Below, piece after piece: positions 58,502 to 64,000 of a DNA stretch of 64,000 nucleotides. The translations under genes were made by a program, and so were the position numbers. The DNA comes from Alistipes sp. GTDB lineage: Bacteria; Bacteroidota; Bacteroidia; Bacteroidales; Rikenellaceae. Each line of letters opens with the position of its first letter. Positions within the stretch are counted from its first letter, which is position 1. Where the stretch lies: positions 19,553 to 83,552 of the forward strand of contig JAGBXX010000010.1 in the NCBI GenBank assembly GCA_017629035.1. The letters run 5' to 3'. The notes below the pieces were generated by a model that was not told where the DNA came from, ran no database searches, and saw only the letters and a list, made by a program, of their open reading frames with translations.

Positions 58502-58531
58502 TTGTTATTTCGGAATAGTTTTGTATCTTTG
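58502..58531 (+). promoter_or_regulatory. Promoter of the yicC-gmk-nadD operon
   Basis: TTG at 58502-58504, 19 bp, TATCTTTG at 58524-58531. Confidence 0.65.
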
Positions 58532-58571
58532 TAAATTAATATAGATGTATATAAACTATCTCGATAGCAAT

Positions 58572-59444
58572 ATGATCAAGTCAATGACTGGCTTCGGTAA
58601 GGGCGAGGCCACATGTGGAAATAGAAAATTTCGTGTCGAGCTTCGTTCGCTCAACTCCAAGCAGCTCGACCTATCAATAAAACTGCCATCGAAATATCGT
58701 GCTGCTGAGGCCGAGGTGCGCAACATCATCACCCGTGAGCTTCAGCGTGGTAAGGTAGATTGCTACGTCTCGTTCGAGAGTGCTGTTGCTGAGACTTCGG
58801 CACATATCAACCGTGAGGTTTTCAAGGCCTATGCCAAGGAGCTACGAGAGGTGTGTGCAGAGAGTGCAGTGATCGCCGATAGCGAATATTTCCTTAATGC
58901 AATATTGCGTATGCCCGATGTGGTGACAAACGAGGAGCACGAGGTGTCGGACGACGAGATCGGTGCAATTATCGAGGCTACACGTCTTGCTGCCAAGGGT
59001 CTTGACGAGTTCCGTATTCAGGAGGGTGCAATCCTTATTTCAGATCTGTTGAAGCGCATTGACCTTATCGAGCAGTATCGCCACGATGTCGAGCCTTTCG
59101 AGAAGTCACGTGTCGAGACTATCAAGAATCGCATACGTGAGAATATCGAGAAGCTCCAACTCGAAGTCGACAACAACCGCCTTGAGCAGGAGATGATATT
59201 CTATATCGAGAAGCTCGATATTACCGAGGAGAAGGTTCGTCTTGACAACCACTGCAACTACTTCCGTGAGGTTGCTCACAGCGAGGAGGCACCAGGTCGC
59301 AAGCTCGGCTTCATTGCTCAGGAGCTTGGTCGTGAGATTAATACCATGGGCTCAAAGTCTAACGAGGCTAATATGCAGCGTTTGGTAGTCAAGATGAAGG
59401 ATGAACTTGAAAAGATTAAGGAGCAGGTGCTCAATATATTATAA
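58572..59444 (+). CDS. YicC-family endoribonuclease-like protein
   Basis: A 290-residue protein of the YicC family, whose E. coli member has recently been shown to act as an endoribonuclease. MIKSMTGFGKGE, VELRSLNSKQLDLSIKLPSKYR and the C-terminal ARKLGFIAQELGREINTMGSKSNEANMQRLVVKMKDELEKIKEQ-like end are family signatures. The start at 58572 is set by MIKSMTGFG, conserved at position 1. Adjacent gmk, 9 bp downstream, is the usual neighbour. Confidence 0.92.
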   Translation: MIKSMTGFGKGEATCGNRKFRVELRSLNSKQLDLSIKLPSKYRAAEAEVRNIITRELQRGKVDCYVSFESAVAETSAHINREVFKAYAKELREVCAESAVIADSEYFLNAILRMPDVVTNEEHEVSDDEIGAIIEATRLAAKGLDEFRIQEGAILISDLLKRIDLIEQYRHDVEPFEKSRVETIKNRIRENIEKLQLEVDNNRLEQEMIFYIEKLDITEEKVRLDNHCNYFREVAHSEEAPGRKLGFIAQELGREINTMGSKSNEANMQRLVVKMKDELEKIKEQVLNIL

Positions 59445-59453
59445 CGTACAGCT

Positions 59454-60020
59454 ATGGGAAAGCTAATTATATTCTCTGCGCCCAGCGGCTCGGGCAAGAC
59501 AACAATTGTTCGTGAGCTACTAAAGCGTTTCGACTGCTTTGAGTTCTCGATTTCGGCCACATCACGCCAACCACGTGGCCAGGAGCAGGATGGTGTAGAC
59601 TACTATTTTCTCTCTAACGAGGAGTTCCGTGCACGTGTTGAGCGTGATGAGTTCGTAGAGTGGGAGGAGGTATATGCTGGCACTTGCTACGGAACACTGC
59701 GCAGCGAGATGGAGCGCATCTGGAGCAAGGGCAATGTCATCATCTTCGATGTCGACGTGATGGGTGGTATCAACCTCAAGCGCCTCTTTGCCGAGGATGC
59801 TTGCTCGATTTTTATCATGCCGCCATCTGTCGAGGAGCTTGAGCGTAGGTTGCATGGCCGTGGCACTGATAGCGAGGAGGTTATACAGAAGCGTATTGCC
59901 AAGGCAGAGTTTGAGCTCTCGAAATCTGGCGAGTTTGACCATACTGTCGTCAACGATATTTTGGAGGAGGCTGTAGCCCAGACAAGCTCTATTATCGAGG
60001 ATTTCTTAAATCAAAAGTAG
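59454..60020 (+). CDS. gmk: Guanylate kinase
   Basis: Phosphorylates GMP to GDP with ATP. The 188 residues show the P-loop APSGSGKTT (9-17), SISATSRQPRGQEQDGVDYYFLS, and WEEVYAGTCYGTLRSEMERIW of the GMP-binding region. Second gene of the operon, 9 bp after yicC and 6 bp before nadD. Confidence 0.96.
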   Translation: MGKLIIFSAPSGSGKTTIVRELLKRFDCFEFSISATSRQPRGQEQDGVDYYFLSNEEFRARVERDEFVEWEEVYAGTCYGTLRSEMERIWSKGNVIIFDVDVMGGINLKRLFAEDACSIFIMPPSVEELERRLHGRGTDSEEVIQKRIAKAEFELSKSGEFDHTVVNDILEEAVAQTSSIIEDFLNQK

Positions 60021-60026
60021 ACAAGG

Positions 60027-60842
60027 ATGAAAAAACGTATGTTGCTATACTTCGGCTCGTTCGACCCTATTCACAATGGTCATATAGCGCTTGCCGAGTA
60101 TGCTATAGATAAGAATTTGGCCGACGAAGTGGTGCTCATTGTGTCGCCTCAGAACCCTTTTAAGGCCGATGTGTTGCAGACTCCAGAGTATTGCCGTTTC
60201 GAGATGGCCGAGATGGCATGTAGCGAGTCACGCTATCCCGATAAGATTAAGCCTTCGGGTGTAGAGTTTGTCTTGGATAAGCCATCGTACACTATCAATA
60301 CTCTCGATTTCCTCCAGGAGTCGTGTGGCGAGGATATGGAGTTTGCCATTATCACGGGCAGCGATATCTGGGCTCGTTTCGACGAGTGGAAGGAGTACGA
60401 GCGTATCTTGAACGAGTATAAGATTTACGTATATCCACGCAAGGGTTATCCCGTGGAGAAGTTTGCCGACCGTGTCACCCTGCTCGAGGATGCTCCATTT
60501 GTGGAGTACTCGTCTACTGAGGTGCGTGAGAAGGCGGAGCGTAGCGAGGATATCTCGGCTATGGTATCACCTTCGGTTGCTCAGTATATTGCCAAGAATC
60601 AGTTCTGGACCCCAGCAGGTCGCATTGTGCGTCTTACGTCGATGATCGAGGCGGGCGATGAGCGTGATATTCTCTATGTTGAGCGTGGCAAGTGCTACTT
60701 CCAGCACAATGAGTGGGGTAAGGCTATCAACGATTTCAACCATGCCAAGTCTATCAACCCCGATAATAAGGAGGCTCAGCAGCTTCACGGTATGGTCTAC
60801 GAGATCCTCTCGTTCCGCTATAAGGATATCTACAACCCTTAA
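60027..60842 (+). CDS. nadD: Nicotinate-nucleotide adenylyltransferase with C-terminal TPR extension
   Basis: Joins ATP and nicotinate mononucleotide to deamido-NAD. The first 190 residues are normal NadD: YFGSFDPIHNGHIALAEYAI, IVSPQNPFK, TGSDIWARFDEWK, and YSSTEVREKAERSEDISAMVSPSVAQYI with SSTEVR. A further 80 residues follow, which the family usually lacks (190-215 is typical). They contain one clear tetratricopeptide repeat (DILYVERGKCYFQHNEWGKAINDFNHAKSINPDNKEAQQLHGMVYEIL). Its role is unknown. Third gene of the operon. Confidence 0.92.
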   Translation: MKKRMLLYFGSFDPIHNGHIALAEYAIDKNLADEVVLIVSPQNPFKADVLQTPEYCRFEMAEMACSESRYPDKIKPSGVEFVLDKPSYTINTLDFLQESCGEDMEFAIITGSDIWARFDEWKEYERILNEYKIYVYPRKGYPVEKFADRVTLLEDAPFVEYSSTEVREKAERSEDISAMVSPSVAQYIAKNQFWTPAGRIVRLTSMIEAGDERDILYVERGKCYFQHNEWGKAINDFNHAKSINPDNKEAQQLHGMVYEILSFRYKDIYNP

Positions 60843-60861
60843 TATTTCCCTTTAAGAAGCT

Positions 60862-61440
60862 ATGATTGAGATTGATGATAAGATTGTTAGCGTCGACCTG
60901 TTGCGTGAGGGTTTTGCTTGCGACCTCTCAAAGTGCAAGGGTATCTGCTGTGTTGAGGGCGACTCGGGAGCACCTCTCGAGATCGACGAGGTAGACCTCT
61001 TGGAGGAGGAGTGGGATAATTATGCCCCATATATGACCGAGGAGGGTCGTGCCGCAGTCCAGGAGCAGGGCTTCATGGTCGTGGATGTCGATGGCGACTA
61101 CACTACACCCCTCATAAACGATGCTGCGTGTGCCTATGCCTTCGAGGAGGATGGTATCACCTTCTGCGCTATTGAGCGTGCCTACCGTGAGGGTAAGTGC
61201 TCGTTCCTCAAGCCTATCTCGTGCCACTTGTATCCCATTCGTGTTAAGCGTTTTAGGAATGGCTCAGCAGGCCTTAACTACCACCGCTGGGCGGTATGTC
61301 GTTCGGCCGAGGAGTGTGGCAAGCGACTCGGTATCCCTGTGTTCAAGGGTCTTAAGGAGCCTATCATCCGTGCCTTTGGCGAGGATTTCTACCACCAGAT
61401 GGAACTTGCTGCCGATATGCTTAAGGAGCAGACAAAATAG
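60862..61440 (+). CDS. DUF3109 family protein
   Basis: A 192-residue cytoplasmic protein. FACDLSKCKGICCVEGDSGAPLEIDEVDLLEEEWDNYAPYM has the CxxxxCxxxCC-type cysteine pattern, with further Cys at CAYAFE, FCAIERAYREGKCSFLKPISCHLYPIRV and WAVCRSAEECGKR. The eight-cysteine pattern fits metal or iron-sulfur binding, and the family resembles zinc/iron-chelating CxxCxxCC proteins. Function unknown. Fourth gene of the operon, 19 bp after nadD. Confidence 0.88.
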   Translation: MIEIDDKIVSVDLLREGFACDLSKCKGICCVEGDSGAPLEIDEVDLLEEEWDNYAPYMTEEGRAAVQEQGFMVVDVDGDYTTPLINDAACAYAFEEDGITFCAIERAYREGKCSFLKPISCHLYPIRVKRFRNGSAGLNYHRWAVCRSAEECGKRLGIPVFKGLKEPIIRAFGEDFYHQMELAADMLKEQTK

Positions 61441-61448
61441 AATTTAAT

Positions 61449-62567
61449 ATGAATATTTTAAGATGTTTTACCCTTGTGGCAGTTGCGCTGCTCGGTAGTG
61501 TGCGACTCTCGGCGCAGAGTGTTGACTCTTTGGCCCTATCTCACCAGGCAGATACCACTATCGTTGCTACCGTTGCCGATAGCCTTGCTCAGCAGAAGAT
61601 TGATAGTGCTCAGCTCAAGCGCCATGTCCCCGTGCCACCTGTACGCACGCTCGGTGCCGTTGCCGCTATCGACACGCTCCCCACAACAAGCGAGGAGCTG
61701 CAGATTGTCCTTTTTAATGATAACACCTGGCGTTATGTGCGCACCAAGCCCTCTAAGCAGCAGGAGAATATCTTTAAGGAGAGCTGGAATACGGGTGTGA
61801 CACACGTCTACTATGGCGTGACCCCCGAGAGCCTTCCTGAGTCTGTGGCCATCGAGCTTGTAGACTCTCTTGGCAGCTGTCACTACCCATACAAGGGCTG
61901 GATAAGTTCGAAGTATGGCCCTCGTGGTGGTCGTGGCCATCAGGGTGTTGACCTTCCGCTCAAGACGGGAGATCCTGTCTACGCAACATTCGACGGCAAG
62001 GTGCGTTACTCGGCATTCTCGTCGAGTGGTTATGGTAACCTTGTCATCATACGTCACAACAATGGCCTCGAGACCTACTATGCCCACCTCTCTGAGCGTG
62101 AGGTTGTTGCGGGTGACTGGGTTGTCGCTGGCCAGCAGATTGGTAAGGGTGGTAGCACCGGCCGTAGCTCGGGCCCACATCTCCATTTCGAGGTGAGATA
62201 CAAGGGTCAGTCCTTCGACCCTGAGCGTCTCTTCGACTTCAAGACTGGTGAGCTTCGTCGTGCCGATCTCTTGCTCAAGCGCCGCCACTATAGCATAAAC
62301 TCACGATACGAGCAGGACTTTGGCGACGAGGAGGCAGCAGAAAAACAGGCGGCAGCAAAATCTACTCCTCAAAAGTCTTCGAGCAGCTCGAGCTCTTCGT
62401 CTGCATCCAAGACCCCATCTACTGCGCAGTATCACACCATTGTCGATGGCGATACCCTTGGTCACCTTGCAGTTAAGTATAAGACTACGGTCAAAAAGAT
62501 CTGTGAACTTAACAATATCGAGGAGACTACTATCCTCAAACTCGGCCGTAAGCTCCGTGTGAAGTAA
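61449..62567 (+). CDS. M23 peptidoglycan endopeptidase with LysM domain
   Basis: A 372-residue exported cell-wall hydrolase with signal MNILRCFTLVAVALLGSVRLSAQ. The M23 domain (about 140-265) has all zinc ligands: GHQGVDLPLKTGDPVYATFDGKV (His, Asp), YYAHLSE and PHLHFEVRYKG (HxH). A Ser/Ala/Glu-rich spacer precedes a C-terminal LysM (328-372, YHTIVDGDTLGHLAVKYKTTVKKICELNNIEETTILKLGRKLRVK). Unlike the LytM-like protein at 23497-24366, this one should be active. Last gene of the yicC operon, 8 bp after DUF3109. Confidence 0.95.
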   Translation: MNILRCFTLVAVALLGSVRLSAQSVDSLALSHQADTTIVATVADSLAQQKIDSAQLKRHVPVPPVRTLGAVAAIDTLPTTSEELQIVLFNDNTWRYVRTKPSKQQENIFKESWNTGVTHVYYGVTPESLPESVAIELVDSLGSCHYPYKGWISSKYGPRGGRGHQGVDLPLKTGDPVYATFDGKVRYSAFSSSGYGNLVIIRHNNGLETYYAHLSEREVVAGDWVVAGQQIGKGGSTGRSSGPHLHFEVRYKGQSFDPERLFDFKTGELRRADLLLKRRHYSINSRYEQDFGDEEAAEKQAAAKSTPQKSSSSSSSSSASKTPSTAQYHTIVDGDTLGHLAVKYKTTVKKICELNNIEETTILKLGRKLRVK

Positions 62568-62590
62568 TACGTTGAGCCGATATTGATAAA

Positions 62591-62626
62591 AGAGATAGCA
62601 TAGCCCATGAGCTATGCTATCTCTTT
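62591..62626. terminator. Bidirectional terminator
   Basis: AGAGATAGCATAGC / GCTATGCTATCTCT stem with loop CCATGA and T-run. Confidence 0.82.
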
Positions 62627-62632
62627 TCTGTT

Positions 62633-63367
62633 TTACTCCTCGGGGTAGATCATCTTCTTTGTCACTCCTCCGTCTACGGTTATACACTCTCCGTTTATGA
62701 AGTCGCTATTTGTGTCGCATAGAAACAGACAAGTTCGGGCTATATCCTCGACCTTGCCCACTCTGCCCGACGGATGAAAGGCGTGGTCCTCGGGGCGTAG
62801 CACATCGTTGCTATTAACGTTTATCCAGCCTGGGGCTATGCAATTTACCGTGATGTGGTATGGCGCAAGCGATATTGCAAGTGCATGTGTGAGCGACCAT
62901 ATGCCACCTTTCGATGCTGCGTAGGCCTCCGAGCCAGGCTCGCTCTGTAGGTGACGTGTTGAGCAGATGTTCACTATGCGACCATAGCTATTTGTGTTTC
63001 CACTCCTCTCTCGGTGTATTGCCAGTAGGCGCGAGGTGATGAATGTAGAGCGCAGATTGGTGTTTATCACCCTCTCGAAGTGATCCACCGAGCTGCTTGT
63101 TATGCTCTCAAATTCACTTATGCCCACATTGTTTATCAGCACATCTATGTCGTCCCACTCCTTTAGAATGGTCTGCATCGCTGCCTCGAGTGCCTCCTTG
63201 TCGCATACATCCAGGGCGAAGAATCTCGCTCCTGTACGCTTGCTAACCTCCTCGCCACGCTCTATGTTAATGTCGCAAAATGCCACACGGTCGCTCGCCC
63301 TGACAAATGCCTCGACAATGGCTTCTCCTATTCCATGTGCTCCGCCAGTTATAAATACTCGTCGCAT
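62633..63367 (-). CDS. SDR-family oxidoreductase
   Basis: A 244-residue classical short-chain dehydrogenase. VFITGGAHGIGEAIVEAFV is the cofactor motif, DVLINNVGI the NNxG, IVNICSTRHL the active-site Ser region, and AYAASKGGIWSLTHALAISLAPYHITVNCIAPGWINV the YxxxK and the following loop. C-terminal INGECITVDGGVTKK is usual. Cofactor acidity and substrate cannot be told. Single gene, divergent from the downstream rRNA-type promoters. Confidence 0.93.
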   Translation of the reverse strand: MRRVFITGGAHGIGEAIVEAFVRASDRVAFCDINIERGEEVSKRTGARFFALDVCDKEALEAAMQTILKEWDDIDVLINNVGISEFESITSSSVDHFERVINTNLRSTFITSRLLAIHRERSGNTNSYGRIVNICSTRHLQSEPGSEAYAASKGGIWSLTHALAISLAPYHITVNCIAPGWINVNSNDVLRPEDHAFHPSGRVGKVEDIARTCLFLCDTNSDFINGECITVDGGVTKKMIYPEE

Positions 63368-63453
63368 ATCTCTACCTAAAAGTTAATAGTCACAAGATCA
63401 CTACATCATCTTTTGCTGCTCTTGGCACAAAGATTTTTGCTCACTGCATATCG

Positions 63454-63461
63454 CAAAGTTA
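63454..63461 (-). promoter_or_regulatory. -7 element of the SDR gene
   Basis: TAACTTTG on the minus strand, about 87 bp before the start. No good -33 box. Confidence 0.4.
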
Positions 63462-63558
63462 ATAAAAAATGGCTATTCCCCGCTATCATTGCCCTCTAAA
63501 ACTCTCTGTTTATCCACTGTCTGCTCTCTTAGTTTCGTGCCATTGTGGTTTAGTGCCA

Positions 63559-63653
63559 AGGTATACCTATATTTATATATAATATATGGTCTTTTGTGGG
63601 CTAAAAAATATATTTATACGTAAAACACAGATACTCAGTATGGTATATACCAT
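63559..63653. repeat. Two related palindromes upstream of the rRNA-type promoters
   Basis: AGGTATACCT (63559-63568) and ATGGTATATACCAT (63640-63653) are perfect palindromes with the same GGTATA..TACC half-sites, 122 and 37 bp before the first -33 box. They may bind a regulator. Confidence 0.45.
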
Positions 63654-63689
63654 GATGTGAAAAAGTGTGCAAAAAAGTTTATAAAATAC

Positions 63690-63720
63690 TTGCATAATTA
63701 AAAAACTTGCTCTATCTTTG
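63690..63720 (+). promoter_or_regulatory. First promoter of a probable rRNA operon (P1)
   Basis: TTG at 63690-63692, exactly 20 bp, TATCTTTG at 63713-63720. It is followed by a CGCCT..AGGCG hairpin at 63731-63748. Confidence 0.7.
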
Positions 63721-63798
63721 CATCGCTTTTCGCCTCAAAAAATAGGCGATGGTGTTTGAAGGTTCTTGAAAATAATTTTTGAAAAAGTTTCCAAAAAA

Positions 63799-63830
63799 TT
63801 TGGAAGTTTCAAAAATAGTTCTTACCTTTG
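63799..63830 (+). promoter_or_regulatory. Second promoter of a probable rRNA operon (P2)
   Basis: TTTG at 63799-63802, exactly 20 bp, TACCTTTG at 63823-63830, followed by a CGCTCT..AGAGTG hairpin at 63842-63859. Confidence 0.75.
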
Positions 63831-63860
63831 CGACCGATTTCCGCTCTAAGAAAAGAGTGG

Positions 63861-64000
63861 TGGTTTAGAAAGTTCTGATGCAAATTAGAATATAGTTCTT
63901 TGAAGATTTTGAGCAGCTAAAGTTTTATCTATCTCCTATGAGATAATTTCAAACAATACCTTTGAGATTAGAGCTAACGATACAATTCAAAATTTTTTAC
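63861..64000 (+). other. Probable 16S rRNA leader (partial)
   Basis: No reading frame follows the tandem promoters up to the window end. The text AGTTCTTTGAAGATTTTGAGCA and the final AATTCAAAATTTTTTAC look like the AT-rich leader that precedes 16S rRNA in Bacteroidota. The rRNA itself lies outside the window, so this is inference. Confidence 0.55.

Noticed and set aside
61536-62288. 250-residue ORF opposite the M23-LysM gene
   Set aside because: Antisense to a gene with intact zinc motifs; no motifs of its own.
1-64000. CRISPR array, prophage, transposon or integrase
   Set aside because: No regularly spaced direct repeats, transposase, integrase or phage structural genes were seen on either strand.

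Overview
The window reads as a chromosomal segment of a gut-type Bacteroidota (order Bacteroidales). An Alistipes/Rikenellaceae-like genome is my best guess, but that placement is an inference. Supporting signs seen in the sequence: promoters of the Bacteroidota form TTG/TTTG-N19-21-TAnnTTTG in front of most transcription units, weak Shine-Dalgarno sequences, many lipobox proteins with acidic residues just after the cysteine, and Bacteroidota-restricted families (DUF4831, DUF4294, DUF4295, DUF4491). I see no prophage, transposase, CRISPR array or integrated element, so this is largely core and surface-protein territory.

Layout. 1-2.9 kb: the end of a dTDP-L-rhamnose operon (rfbA partial, rfbC, rfbD, rfbB), then tRNA-Leu(CAA). 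3.2-6.8 kb: secreted proteins of unknown role and an SPFH / ribbon-helix-helix / membrane-protein trio. 6.9-7.6 kb: the rpmB-rpmG-DUF4295 ribosomal cluster on the minus strand. 7.8-14.6 kb: a lipoprotein, an APC amino-acid transporter, a lipoprotein with a C-terminal IdeS/Mac-type cysteine protease domain, and a large repeat lipoprotein. 14.9-19.5 kb: a secreted protein, an AspT-type transporter, DUF4831, a HEAT-like protein and a thioredoxin. 19.6-24.4 kb: a minus-strand operon of degenerate LytM protein, dxr, rseP and radA. 24.5-30.4 kb: nucleotidyltransferase, DedA protein, SDR-type threonine dehydrogenase, two Sel1-repeat proteins, DUF4294 and a thioesterase. 30.4-37.2 kb: a candidate small RNA, an AraC regulator, tRNA-Gln(TTG), a 5'-nucleotidase, a beta-helix lipoprotein, rdgB, nitroreductase and a HAD phosphatase. 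37.4-43.1 kb: two copies of a three-gene envelope cassette (barrel A, barrel B, lipoprotein C) facing each other around tRNA-Arg(TCT) and two small membrane proteins. 43.4-46.4 kb: a TPP riboswitch controlling a TonB-dependent receptor and a PnuT-like transporter. 46.4-52.9 kb: MFS, fmt, DUF805, LptF/G-like permease, metal permease, mtaB. 52.9-58.4 kb: HAMP protein, TrkH, SPOR-like protein and a lipoprotein. 58.6-62.6 kb: yicC, gmk, nadD-TPR, DUF3109 and M23-LysM. 62.6-64 kb: an SDR and then the tandem promoters and leader of what is probably an rRNA operon starting just past the window.

Most notable: three transcription units (the lipoprotein at 8.9 kb and both A-B-C cassettes) share the same promoter, TTTG-N20-TAACTTTG, preceded by a conserved block of about 31 bp and by palindromic CTGATWATCAG boxes. 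This looks like an undescribed regulon for envelope proteins. Other leads are the IdeS-like protease with Cys-His-Asp spacing nearly equal to streptococcal IdeS, a roughly 125-nt rod-like small RNA at 30.4 kb, and paired palindromes upstream of the rRNA promoters.
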